Shown here: positions 7,980-17,081 of the stretch, in pieces
Layout: every line of letters begins with the position of its first letter
How positions within the stretch are numbered: the first letter of the stretch is position 1
Source: Pararhodobacter sp.
GTDB lineage: Bacteria > Pseudomonadota > Alphaproteobacteria > Rhodobacterales > Rhodobacteraceae
Direction of reading: 5' to 3'
DNA length: 64,000 bases
NCBI GenBank assembly: GCA_020832545.1
Contig: JAFIEK010000002.1
Span: 150,809 to 214,808, forward strand
Made by a program: the position numbers and the translations under genes
The notes under the pieces: model-generated
What the model was told of the DNA's origin: nothing
The model's database searches: none
What the model saw: only the letters and a program-made list of their open reading frames with translations

Positions 7980-9617
7980 ATGTTTTATCAAAGACCCTCA
8001 ACACGTGCGGTGCACCCTGCCGCCCGGATGTATGCAAGCGAATGCCGAAATGGCCAGCTGGGAAGGCGCGAATTCCTGACCCGGGCCACGGCACTTGGCG
8101 TCATGGTGCCGGTCGCCTATGGTCTGCTCGGTCTCACTGCCCCCGCCGCGCGCGCAGACACACCGGTGCGGGGCGGCACCCTGCGCATCCGGATGGACAT
8201 CCGGGCGCAGCGCGACCCGCGCAGTTGGGACTGGACACAGCTTGCCGATGTCTGTCGTGGTTGGCTGGAGTATCTGGTTCAGTTCGAACGCGACGGTTCG
8301 ATCACGCCAGTCCTGCTTGAGGACTGGGAGGCGAGTGACGATGCCACTGTCTGGACGCTCCACGTCCGCCGGGGTGTCACCTGGAACAATGGCGACGCCT
8401 TTATCGCCGAGCATGTTAAGGCCAACATCGAACGCTGGGCCGACGCGTCCTTCGAGGGGAATTCGATGGCCGGGCGGATGAGTGCGCTGGCCGAGGACGG
8501 CAAGCTGCGCGAGGGCGCAGTTGAAATTCTGGATGATCACAGGCTCCGGTTGCACCTGTCGCGGCCCGACATCGCCATCATCGCCAACATGACCGACTAT
8601 CCGGCGGCAATCGTACATCCGGACTTCACGGGCGACGATCCCGTCGCCACCCCGATTGGTACCGGCCCGTATCGCCCGGTCAGCCACGAGACCGGAATCG
8701 GCGCCGTGATCGAGCGCAACCCCGACCACGAATGGTGGAACGAGGGCAATGGCGCGTGGCTGGACCGGATCGAATTTATCGATCTCGGGACGGACCCCTC
8801 GGCTTGGCTGGCGGCGGCCGAAAGTGATGAAATCGAAGTCACCTATCAGACGACCGGCGATTTCATTGAGCAGTTCGAAGCTATTGGCATGCCGTCCTCG
8901 GAAGTGGTCACCGCCGGCACCATCGCCGTGCGCTTCAATCAGGGGCAAGCGCCCTATGACCGGGTCGAGGTGCGTCGCGCGTTGCAGATGGCGGTCGACA
9001 ATGCGGTCGTGCTGGAGCTGGGCTATAATGACCGGGGCGCGGCCGCCGAAAATCACCACGTCGCCCCCATCCATCCCGAATACGCCGAGATGGACCCGCC
9101 CGAGTTCGATCCGGACGGCGCCGCCCGAATGATTGCTGATGCGGGGCTGGCCGATCACGAATTCGAACTGATCTCGATCGACGACGACTGGCAGGCCGCG
9201 ACCTGTGACAACGTCGCGGCACAGATCCGCGCCGCTGGGCTGACGATCCATCGAACCATCCTGCCGGGGTCGACATACTGGAACGGTTGGCTAAGCTATC
9301 CGTTCTCGGCGACAGAATGGAACATGCGCCCGCTTGGCGTTCAGGTGTTGAACCTCGCGTACCGCTCCGGAGTAGCGTGGAACGAAACGGGCTATGCCAA
9401 TCCCGATTTCGACGCCGCGTTGGACAGAGCGAACGGGATCCCGGATGCCAACGCGCGCCGCGAGGTGATGCGAGAGCTACAGGCGATACTGCGCGAGGAT
9501 GGCGTGCTGATCCAGCCCTATTGGCGCTCGCTGTACCGAAACGCGCGGCCGAACATCCACAACGCCGAGATGCACCCGACCTATGAGGTACGCTATCAAT
9601 ATTACTGGAAATCCTAG
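7980..9617 (+). CDS. ABC transporter substrate-binding protein, family 5 (peptide/nickel type)
   Basis: This 545-residue protein has an N-terminal Tat-type export signal (GRREFLTRATALGV then a hydrophobic stretch ending in ARADTP) and then the SBP_bac_5 fold (GGTLRIRM..., LEDWEASDDATVWTLHVRRGVTWNNGD, PIGTGPYRPV). Such proteins deliver peptides, opines or other small molecules to a membrane permease. I chose the ATG at 7980 because GGGAG lies 7-8 bases upstream; an in-frame ATG at 7932 has none. No matching permease or ATPase genes follow, so it is an orphan in this window. Confidence 0.85.
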   Translation: MFYQRPSTRAVHPAARMYASECRNGQLGRREFLTRATALGVMVPVAYGLLGLTAPAARADTPVRGGTLRIRMDIRAQRDPRSWDWTQLADVCRGWLEYLVQFERDGSITPVLLEDWEASDDATVWTLHVRRGVTWNNGDAFIAEHVKANIERWADASFEGNSMAGRMSALAEDGKLREGAVEILDDHRLRLHLSRPDIAIIANMTDYPAAIVHPDFTGDDPVATPIGTGPYRPVSHETGIGAVIERNPDHEWWNEGNGAWLDRIEFIDLGTDPSAWLAAAESDEIEVTYQTTGDFIEQFEAIGMPSSEVVTAGTIAVRFNQGQAPYDRVEVRRALQMAVDNAVVLELGYNDRGAAAENHHVAPIHPEYAEMDPPEFDPDGAARMIADAGLADHEFELISIDDDWQAATCDNVAAQIRAAGLTIHRTILPGSTYWNGWLSYPFSATEWNMRPLGVQVLNLAYRSGVAWNETGYANPDFDAALDRANGIPDANARREVMRELQAILREDGVLIQPYWRSLYRNARPNIHNAEMHPTYEVRYQYYWKS

Positions 9618-9940
9618 GCAAAATAGCGCAGGTTACAGGGCCTTGTTTAGTGTAGCCGCGCCGACCAAGGCCCTGCGAGCACCAGTCCTCTTCACCCGGA
9701 CGATCCGGGAAATTGGGGTGTGGTGGCTACGATCTGGCAGGCCAAAGGGGGTAGCCCGGTTCAACCCCTAGCGACCGAACAGAAACTTTCCAACTGAAAT
9801 GATGTGCTGATTCATCGCGGCAGAGACAGCCTCAAGTCGATTAATGGGTCCTGACCCTATGCCTCCATCGCATATACCTGCTTGAAAAACGATCTGCCCG
9901 TCCTGGGAACCCCCTTTGTCAACACGACTTGGTTCGCGCT
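9618..9940. other. Intergenic region between convergent genes, with hairpin
   Basis: No gene is visible. A perfect 10-base inverted repeat, CAGGGCCTTG (9636-9645) and CAAGGCCCTG (9666-9675), with a 20-base spacer lies just after the stop of the family-5 binding protein; it may form a weak transcript end, though no T-run follows. Confidence 0.5.
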
Positions 9941-10906
9941 CTAAAACATAACTGATCTGGGGCTTGTGCCCGACGCCTCCATGACCATTTGCACGGCGTT
10001 TCGCAAGCGTTGCAGGGGTACGAAATCTTCGTTTTCCTTGAGATTGACGAAGCAGATACTGAACGATGGTGGCACCATGCCCGGCACTTCAATGACGCAG
10101 AGTTCACCCTGCGCGATCTCTTTTTCAATTGATATTCTCGGAACGCAAACCAGTACCTTGAGCCACTGAGCCAGCCGCATCATTTCATGCGGGCCCGCAG
10201 CCCCCTCGCAGAGCGGAACAGGTGGTGAAAGCCCATTGTTGCGAAACATGGTTTCTATTGTGAGTCTCAGGCTGCTGGTCGGACTTTGGAGAGCCCAATC
10301 CGCATGGCGCAAGTCTTCCGTGGTCAGATCCTTCTTTCCCGCCAACGGATGTTGCGGGCCGCAAACAATGACAAGTTCAGTCTGCCCGATTGGGGTTATG
10401 GACAAGGACTTGTCTCTGTCGGGATCCGAATCCGTCCAGTCCACGCGCCCGATATAGCAATCCAGCGATCCGGTGAGCAGCATGTCGAGCATGTCTTTCA
10501 CCGTCCCTGTCAAAAGCCGGTACTGGATGTCTGCCCCGGCGGCGGCCAACATCTTGAGGGCCGCTGGAAAAAGTTGTTCCAGAACGGCCGGGTTCACGCC
10601 GACACGCAGAACGGGTGGCGAACCATCCGCGAGATCGGAGGCGAGATTGCTCAGGATGGAAAGCGCCGCGCCGACCCGTTCCCGGGCCAGCTGGCCAACG
10701 GGTGTAAGCCTGACGCCGCGCGCAGAGCGCACGACAAGATCCACGCCAAAGGTCTGCTCAAGATCCTTGAGCATCTGCGAAACGGCGGGCTGCGTGACAT
10801 TGAGCGCCTCGGCGACAACGCGCAGCGAGCCGTGGCGTTCGATCAGTTCCAGTAAGCGCAGCTGACGAAGCCGAAGACGCTCGTGTCGGATGGAGAGATT
10901 GGACAT
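9941..10906 (-). CDS. LysR-family transcriptional regulator
   Basis: This 321-residue regulator has a LysR HTH (LRQLRLLELIERHGSLRVVAEALNVTQPAVSQMLKDLE) and an effector-binding domain (PVLRVGVNPAVLEQL..., IGRVDWTDSD..., WALQSPTSSLR). I prefer the ATG at 10906; a TTG at 10912 would also work. It is divergent from the TctB-TctA-TctC and CoA-transferase genes starting at 11051 and is their likely regulator. Confidence 0.87.
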   Translation of the reverse strand: MSNLSIRHERLRLRQLRLLELIERHGSLRVVAEALNVTQPAVSQMLKDLEQTFGVDLVVRSARGVRLTPVGQLARERVGAALSILSNLASDLADGSPPVLRVGVNPAVLEQLFPAALKMLAAAGADIQYRLLTGTVKDMLDMLLTGSLDCYIGRVDWTDSDPDRDKSLSITPIGQTELVIVCGPQHPLAGKKDLTTEDLRHADWALQSPTSSLRLTIETMFRNNGLSPPVPLCEGAAGPHEMMRLAQWLKVLVCVPRISIEKEIAQGELCVIEVPGMVPPSFSICFVNLKENEDFVPLQRLRNAVQMVMEASGTSPRSVMF

Positions 10907-11050
10907 AAGCAATAGTTATCACATTGAAGAAACTTCCGACTACTACTTTTGTCTGGAAGCGCCTAACGCTTAATTGTGCCGCAAGCCCGGGAGGGGCGTC
11001 TGTCATCGGATTGGCAAAACATTTGCCTGCGGTTGCGCGGAGGGGGAAAA

Positions 11051-11500
11051 ATGCGTCAGGCCGATTTCGTTTCGGGGGTAGTCCTTTGCCTGTTGGGCTT
11101 GGGGATGCTGATCTTCGTGATCCCGTCGCACATCGCGCAGGCTCCGGCCGGGTTTGTTTCGCCGCGCCTGGTGCCCAACATGATGATGATCGCGGTCGTC
11201 GGACTGTCGATCCTGCTGGTGCTCAAGGCGCTGCGCGGCATGTCTTATGGCCCACATCCGGAGAAAAACCTGTTCTCGCGCAGTGAGGTGCGAATGGTCC
11301 TGCGTCTGGCAATGGTCTTTGCCATCGCCATCACTGTCTTCGTGTGGCTGTCGCCGCTGGTGGCTGGTGTCGTCCTGATCGTAGGGACGTTGCTGGCACT
11401 GGGCGAACGCGGTCCGGTTGCTCTGGTGGTCATGCCGGCGACGCTGCTTCTGGGGGTCTGGTTGTTCTTTTATCAGCTGCTTGGCACGGCGATTCTGTGA
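11051..11500 (+). CDS. tctB: Tripartite tricarboxylate transporter small subunit TctB
   Basis: This 149-residue membrane protein has four hydrophobic segments, the TctB layout. It pairs with the large TctA permease (next gene) to move a carboxylate captured by the TctC periplasmic protein. The start at 11051 is set by GGAGGGGG about 8 bases upstream. The gene order B-A-C, with TctA 8 bases downstream, supports the call more than the weakly conserved sequence does. Confidence 0.82.
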   Translation: MRQADFVSGVVLCLLGLGMLIFVIPSHIAQAPAGFVSPRLVPNMMMIAVVGLSILLVLKALRGMSYGPHPEKNLFSRSEVRMVLRLAMVFAIAITVFVWLSPLVAGVVLIVGTLLALGERGPVALVVMPATLLLGVWLFFYQLLGTAIL

Positions 11501-11507
11501 GGTTGAC

Positions 11508-13061
11508 ATGGAACATCTGATCGCAGGTTTCGCCAACGTCCTCATGCCTGCCACGCTGATCTGGATCGTGATCGGCGTTAGCCTTGGATACATGCTTGGT
11601 GCGATGCCCGGGCTGGGCAAGGCAACGGGTGTGGCGGTCGCCATCCCGCTGACCTTCTATCTTGAGCCGGTCGCAGCGATTGCGATGCTCATCGGCATCG
11701 CCAAGGGCAGTACGGCCGGGAGCGCCGTCGCAGCGATCTTGCTGAATACACCCGGGGAGCCATCCTCTGCGCCGACGGCCCTTGATGGTTATCCGCTCGC
11801 GCGGCAGGGCAAGGCGCAAAAGGCGCTCAAGATGGGCCTCTTTGCCTCTGTCATCGGCGACTTCCTATCGACGCTTCTGCTGATCGCCCTGGCGGCGCCA
11901 CTGGCGAGATATGCGCTTCTGATCGGGCCTGTCGAGTTGTGCGCGATCCTGTTCTTTTCGCTGACATTCATTGGCGGACTTGCGGGCGGTTCGATGATCA
12001 AGGGGCTGATTGCCGGTGCCTTGGGGGTTTTCTTTGCGACCGTAGGGCTGGAGCTGGAGACGTTTATCCCCCGCATGACATTCGGGACACTTGAACTGGA
12101 CGACGGTATATCGCTTGTCCCCATGGCAATCGGCATGCTGGCTGTTGCCGAGATGGCCGTGCAAGCGGGCAAGATGCGCGAGTTGGACAGCGCCGCCGCC
12201 ACGATCGTTGACGGCGCACATCCGAACGACCGCAGGGTGACAAGGGCAGAATGGCTGCGTTGCCTACCTGCGATCGGGCGCGGAACCGCGATCGGCTCTG
12301 CCGTCGGAATCCTGCCCGGGTTGGGTGCCAGTGTCGGCTCTTTCCTTTCCTACGGGGTTACGCGGAAGCTCTCAAAAACGCTCGAAGCGTTTGGCACGGG
12401 CATGATAGAAGGTGTCGCGGCGGCGGAGAGCGCCGACAACGCTGTCGTGCCATCCAGCTTCGTGCCTCTCTTCGCCCTCGGCATTCCGGGAAGCGTGATC
12501 GCGGCAATCCTCATTGCCGCACTGATCATGCATGGCCTGACACCGGGCCCGAGAATGTTTGTCGAGCAGCCTCAGATGGTAGCCAACATCTATGCTGCGA
12601 TGCTGTGCGCCAGTGTGATCATGTTGGCCATCGGCCTGCTGGGGCAAAAGCTTTTTGCCCAGGTGATCCGGGTGCCATTGCGGCGGGTCATCCCGGTCGT
12701 CCTCTTTCTGTGCTGCGTCGGCGCCTACATGGACAGCGGGAGCATCTTTTCGATCTATGTGATGCTCTTCTTTGCCGTGCTGGGTTATTTTTCGCGCAAG
12801 CTTGGGTTTTCCTTTGTGACCTTCCTTATCGGTTTCGTCATCGGACCGAACCTGGAGCTTACCTTCCGGCAGTCCTTGCAGATTCTCAACCATGATCCGA
12901 TGCGCCTGATGGGGCATCCGGTGGCAGTGGTTTTTCTTGTCCTGACGGTCGTCGTGGTTGTCGCAATCGCCTTCAGCAATTCTCGCGCCGCGGTGCGGGA
13001 AGAGCTTGCTGCACGTGCAGCAACATCAAATCCGCGGAAACTGGAGGAGGAGAACAGATGA
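11508..13061 (+). CDS. tctA: Tripartite tricarboxylate transporter large permease TctA
   Basis: This 517-residue protein has about a dozen hydrophobic segments and TctA hallmarks: MPGLGKATGVAVAIPLTF near the N-terminus and NTPGEPSSAPTALDGYPLARQGKA around residue 80. A second related motif (GILPGLGASVGSFLSYGV) appears about residue 270, consistent with internal duplication. It is the main inner-membrane channel of a TTT transporter. The start lies 8 bases after the tctB stop, and its stop overlaps the tctC start (ATGA). Confidence 0.9.
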   Translation: MEHLIAGFANVLMPATLIWIVIGVSLGYMLGAMPGLGKATGVAVAIPLTFYLEPVAAIAMLIGIAKGSTAGSAVAAILLNTPGEPSSAPTALDGYPLARQGKAQKALKMGLFASVIGDFLSTLLLIALAAPLARYALLIGPVELCAILFFSLTFIGGLAGGSMIKGLIAGALGVFFATVGLELETFIPRMTFGTLELDDGISLVPMAIGMLAVAEMAVQAGKMRELDSAAATIVDGAHPNDRRVTRAEWLRCLPAIGRGTAIGSAVGILPGLGASVGSFLSYGVTRKLSKTLEAFGTGMIEGVAAAESADNAVVPSSFVPLFALGIPGSVIAAILIAALIMHGLTPGPRMFVEQPQMVANIYAAMLCASVIMLAIGLLGQKLFAQVIRVPLRRVIPVVLFLCCVGAYMDSGSIFSIYVMLFFAVLGYFSRKLGFSFVTFLIGFVIGPNLELTFRQSLQILNHDPMRLMGHPVAVVFLVLTVVVVVAIAFSNSRAAVREELAARAATSNPRKLEEENR

Positions 13062-14035
13062 TAGATTTCCCGAAGCGGCGCATAATGACGGCGGCGCTCG
13101 CAGCGACAGTGGCCTTCGCCGTGGGCGCGCTTGCGCCCGGGGCAGGATGGGCGGAGGATGGTTATCCGACGCGCCCGATCACCATGCTGATCGGATACGC
13201 GGCAGGCGGACAGACCGATCTTGTGGGGCGCGGCGCGGCGCGGGTTCTTTCGCAAGAACTTGGCGTGCCCGTGAACGTGGTCAACAGACCCGGCAGCGGC
13301 GGACTGGTCGCCACGCAGGCGCTACAACGCACGCAACCCGACGGCTATACGATCCTGTTTCAGGGGCACAGCGTTGTAAACGCCGATCCCTTCCTCGTGG
13401 CGCAGGCAGATTTTGTGCCTGATGATTTCGAGTATGCCGGCATGATCACGGCCTTCCAGCTGGGACTGGCAACCCAGCGGGACGCGCCTTACGACACGCT
13501 CGCGGAATTTGTCGAATGGGCGCGCGAAAACCCGGGCTTTGTCTACGGCTCGCTCGGCCCGGGCGCACGCCTCTACATGGAGGCCATAGCGGAAGCCGAG
13601 GGCCTTCAGGCAAACATCATTCCCTTGCAGGGTGGCGGCGACATGGTCAACGCGCTTCTGGGCCGGCAGGTGGTGCTGGCCTATTCAGGGGGCCTCCACT
13701 ACCGCTATCCCGATGAGCTGAAGACAATCGCGACGACCACGACCTACCGCCATCCCAGCGCCCCCGATGTCGAAACAATCAACGAGCAGGGCTATCCGCT
13801 GGGGATGGATACGCGGACCACGCTGATCCTGCCCAGAGGCACGCCCCGCCCCATCCTGGAGCGGCTGAGCAATGCACTCGCGGCTGCGCAAACGGATGAG
13901 GAGTTCCTGCGCATGACCGCAAGTGCCGACATTCCGGTCATGTATCTTGACCTCGATCAAGCCGCCGAAGAGGTGCACCAGAGCTACGAGACCAATCTGG
14001 CGATCTTCGCTGCCGCCGGTATCGAGCCGCGCTGA
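13058..14035 (+). CDS. tctC: TTT transporter periplasmic binding protein TctC
   Basis: This 325-residue protein starts with a cleavable signal (RRIMTAALAATVAFAVGALA...GWAEDGYP) and has Bug/TctC family motifs: YPTRPITMLIGYAAGGQTD, VNVVNRPGSGG, PDGYTILF. Bug proteins bind small carboxylates in the periplasm. The gene overlaps tctA by 4 bases and is preceded by GGAGGAG. With the CoA transferase downstream, the cargo is probably a carboxylic acid that is then activated to its CoA thioester. Confidence 0.88.
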   Translation: MIDFPKRRIMTAALAATVAFAVGALAPGAGWAEDGYPTRPITMLIGYAAGGQTDLVGRGAARVLSQELGVPVNVVNRPGSGGLVATQALQRTQPDGYTILFQGHSVVNADPFLVAQADFVPDDFEYAGMITAFQLGLATQRDAPYDTLAEFVEWARENPGFVYGSLGPGARLYMEAIAEAEGLQANIIPLQGGGDMVNALLGRQVVLAYSGGLHYRYPDELKTIATTTTYRHPSAPDVETINEQGYPLGMDTRTTLILPRGTPRPILERLSNALAAAQTDEEFLRMTASADIPVMYLDLDQAAEEVHQSYETNLAIFAAAGIEPR

Positions 14036-14041
14036 CGGCTT

Positions 14042-14064
14042 GGGGAGGGGCGCTTCCCCTCCCC
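14042..14064 (+). terminator. Intergenic hairpin between tctC and CoA transferase
   Basis: GGGGAGGGG and CCCCTCCCC form a perfect 9-base stem with loop CGCTT, a few bases after the tctC stop and before the AGGAGA site of the next gene. A stable GC stem without a T-run here is more like partial attenuation or mRNA protection than full termination. Confidence 0.6.
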
Positions 14065-14090
14065 GATTTGACTTCCATCAGGAGAACGAG

Positions 14091-15293
14091 ATGTTCCAGC
14101 CACTTCAGGGTGTCCGCGTGATCGACCTCAGCCAGGTTCTGGCGGGCCCTTACGCGACCTATCAGCTCGCGCTCATGGGCGCAGAGGTGATCAAGATCGA
14201 AAAGCCGGGTGAAGGCGACTGGACCCGGCGCGGCGGCGGCATGCCGGAACTCTCCGCCCGGAACATGGCGCTTGGTTACCTGACGCATAACTGCAACAAG
14301 AAAAGCGTGACGGTCGACCTCAAATCACCCGAGGGGATTGAGCTGTTGCATGAGTTGGTCACCTCGGCGGATGTGTTCGTCGAGAACTTCAAGCCGGGGG
14401 TGGCCGAGCGGCTGGGCCTTGGCTGGGATATATTACGCAAGCTGAACCCGAAGCTTGTCTATTGCTCGATTTCGGCCTTCGGACAGGACGGCCCGATGCG
14501 AGGTCGCCCCGCCTACGACCATGTCGTGCAAGGCATGTGCGGCATCATGCTGACCACCGGCAAGCCCGGCGACGGGCCGGTAAAGGTGGGGGCACCTTAT
14601 ATTGACTATGCCGCGGGTATGAATGCGGCAATGGCAATCATGGCGGCCTTGCGGCAGGTCGAACAAAGCAGTGTGGGCGTTCAGGTGGATGTCGCGATGC
14701 TGGACACCGCGCTCATGTTGATGGGGTCGCTCGTCACCCAGCACCTCACCACCGGCTGGAAGCCCGTGCAAAACGGAAACGAAGCCTGGAGCGCAAGCCC
14801 GTCATCGGGTGCGTTCGAGACGGCAGACGGCACGCTGATGCTGGCGGCCAATCATGACCGCCAGTTCGCGAACCTGTGCAAGGCGATCGGTCGCAGTGAC
14901 ATTCTTGATGACGAACGCTGGCGAACGTTGACGGCGCGGCTGAGCAACTGGCGCAGCCTGCGCGAGACGCTTGAGCAAACCTTCCTCACCCGCCCGGCCA
15001 ATGAGTGGGAAGACTTGCTTGCCGTGGCCGAGGTTCCCGCCGGGCGCGTCCGGAGGCTGGACGAAATCCTTGCCCACCCCCAGATTGCGAACCGGTGCCT
15101 GACAAGCGAGATGTCGTTTGCCGAGACCGACAAGACGGTCCATGTCCCTTCACTGGGTTTCAAGGTCGACGGCCAACCGCAGACCGCCAGCCGCGCGGCG
15201 CCGGTGCTTGGCTCGGATACCGACGATGTCCTGGCAATGATCGGAGTCGATGACGACAGGATCAAAAAGCTGCGTAGCGCCGGGGTCATCTGA
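14091..15293 (+). CDS. Class III CoA transferase (CaiB/BaiF family)
   Basis: This 400-residue protein matches the CaiB/BaiF family: LQGVRVIDLSQVLAGPYATYQLALMGAEVIKIE at the N-terminus, NCNKKSVTVDLKSPEG, and VFVENFKPGVAERLGL; the catalytic aspartate is expected in the AGPYIDYAAGM-like region (APYIDYAAGMNAAMAIM). The reaction moves CoA between organic acids via an aspartyl-CoA intermediate. AGGAG precedes the start. Its place after a TTT transporter suggests it activates the imported carboxylate. Confidence 0.9.
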   Translation: MFQPLQGVRVIDLSQVLAGPYATYQLALMGAEVIKIEKPGEGDWTRRGGGMPELSARNMALGYLTHNCNKKSVTVDLKSPEGIELLHELVTSADVFVENFKPGVAERLGLGWDILRKLNPKLVYCSISAFGQDGPMRGRPAYDHVVQGMCGIMLTTGKPGDGPVKVGAPYIDYAAGMNAAMAIMAALRQVEQSSVGVQVDVAMLDTALMLMGSLVTQHLTTGWKPVQNGNEAWSASPSSGAFETADGTLMLAANHDRQFANLCKAIGRSDILDDERWRTLTARLSNWRSLRETLEQTFLTRPANEWEDLLAVAEVPAGRVRRLDEILAHPQIANRCLTSEMSFAETDKTVHVPSLGFKVDGQPQTASRAAPVLGSDTDDVLAMIGVDDDRIKKLRSAGVI

Positions 15294-15972
15294 GACGCGG
15301 CGGCCCCATTGCTGCCGACCAGCCTGGGCCGCTGGTGAAGGCGGAGATGCTCGGCATCGTCGATTATTCAAGGGTCTGCCCGTTCCTAACGCACGAGGAG
15401 GAACTGTCTTTGCTTGCCACGGTCGACCAGGTCGCCCGACGAATAAGACATCAGAAAATTGGCAACCAGATCTGACACTTAACGGCAATAAATGCCGCTT
15501 ATTGAACCGTGTGTCGGGTTTGAGGGCAACGCGACAGCGGCCTTTCTGAGCTACCGCATTCGCGATAACTCCAAGGCAACAGCGGGTCAGCAGGCGAAGC
15601 TGCACACGACCTTGGGATCTTGCGGCCATTACAGGGCGGAACAAAACCGGGCTTCGGCCGCAGCTGGATGAAAGATCAGTGGCAGGTCACTAATACCAGC
15701 GACTCATCGAGCGGTCATCGGCACTTAAGGCTCTGCGGGCAGAATGTCCGGCATAGCTTTCTGCCCGCCAACCAAAATGAGCTGACGCTATCGTTCTGCC
15801 TCCCAAGTGGCCCTGCTGATAGCGTGGTGCCGATGAGCAGAATTTGGAAGCGCCCGGGCAGCCAGGGGCATCGCTGCGGCGAAGCCTTTCGCCAAGAATA
15901 CTATCACGAAAAATGCCTTGAGCGCACCGATGTTGGTTGCCAAGTCCGGGTCACGGCGATAGCGCCCGGTAG
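15294..15972. other. Long non-coding or decayed stretch
   Basis: I find no complete gene. A 42-codon rightward frame (15347-15475, MLGIVDYSRVCPFLTHEEEL...) has plausible protein composition but no family I recognise. The rest reads as decayed or structural DNA between two convergent units. Confidence 0.4.
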
Positions 15973-16977
15973 TCAGTTTTCGATGCCGTATTGCCCCGGC
16001 GCGCAGCCAAAGGCGCGTCGAAATTGTCGGTTGAAATAGGAAACATCGTTGAAGCCACTTGAATAGGCAATTGTTGAGACAAGCAGCGCTTCGTCATTGC
16101 TGCGGCGGGCGCGTAGCAGATGGCAGGCGTACTCCAACCGCTTTTGCAACAGATAGTCACTGGGTGTAACGCCAAGCAGCGCGAAGCTACGCTGCAACTG
16201 GCGGATTGACACGCCCAGATCGTCGGCAATCTTCTGTATGTTCAGCGTGTTGTCGCTAAAATGGCGATCAACATAGGCCAACCCATTTCTGAGTGACTGG
16301 GCACCCGAGACATCGGAGTCGATTTCGATGTTCTGGTCAGACCGCTCATACAGCATCGTGCCGATCAAGCCGAACAGTGCCTCGCGCAGATAAAGCGACT
16401 GTTGCTCGCTTGCCGAGGTGTGAAAAGCTTTGGCGACGATCGCGGCGAGGGCTCTTGCCGTATGGTCCGCGTGCGACAGAAACAGCCCTCCGCGCGCCTG
16501 ACTGCCAAAGCGCATGTTCATTTCGACGCGTGGCAAATGCAACGAGACCTGCCGTTGAAACTTACCAAAAAAGGTAAATTCGCTGAGTTGCGCACTATCG
16601 ATCAGGATCATGTCGCCCGGTTGCAACATGCGTGCGACATCATTTTGTGACATCAGCGCCCGCCCCTCTTCCTGGACTATCAGGAAAAAGTTCTCACCGT
16701 CATCAAGGCGAATGTCGCGTCTGGTGCGCGAGATCATTTGAAGATCACTCGCAATATGGGCCATCTCGATGGCGGAATGCTCTGCCAATGCCACCACTGC
16801 GCGTGTGTTATGGCGCGCTTCGGCCGGATGCCCGCTGAACATGCCACAGATATGCTGCAGCTCAGCCTCGAACTGGTCAATCGGCACGTGTGTGGCGGAA
16901 ATCCGTGTCAGCATATCGCTAAGATTGCGACAACATGAGATTCGTTTCAAGTGCAACAATTGTGGCACAGGCGACAT
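15973..16977 (-). CDS. AraC-family regulator (FeaR-like)
   Basis: This 334-residue protein has an N-terminal AraC-binding-like domain (IRLDDGENFFLIVQEEG..., LQPGDMILIDSAQ) and a C-terminal pair of AraC HTHs (IQKIADDLGVSIRQLQRSFALLGVTPSDYL; VSTIAYSSGFNDVSYFNRQFRRAFGCAPGQY). The arrangement resembles E. coli FeaR, which activates an aldehyde dehydrogenase gene. An internal ATG at residue 22 is an alternative start. It is divergent from an aldehyde dehydrogenase (start 17082), which makes that operon its probable target. Confidence 0.87.
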   Translation of the reverse strand: MSPVPQLLHLKRISCCRNLSDMLTRISATHVPIDQFEAELQHICGMFSGHPAEARHNTRAVVALAEHSAIEMAHIASDLQMISRTRRDIRLDDGENFFLIVQEEGRALMSQNDVARMLQPGDMILIDSAQLSEFTFFGKFQRQVSLHLPRVEMNMRFGSQARGGLFLSHADHTARALAAIVAKAFHTSASEQQSLYLREALFGLIGTMLYERSDQNIEIDSDVSGAQSLRNGLAYVDRHFSDNTLNIQKIADDLGVSIRQLQRSFALLGVTPSDYLLQKRLEYACHLLRARRSNDEALLVSTIAYSSGFNDVSYFNRQFRRAFGCAPGQYGIEN

Positions 16978-17081
16978 CCTCTGTGTCGCCTCCGTCCAAC
17001 GATCCTGTCGCCTGCCCCCAAGAAACGCCCGGCACTTTCGCCTTAACCTACATTTCAGGGAGATATTTGAGGGAGGAGAGC

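Noticed and set aside
15347..15475. A 42-codon frame between the CoA transferase and AraC genes as a real gene
   Set aside because: No family match, no clear ribosome site and a decayed neighbourhood; kept only as a remark.
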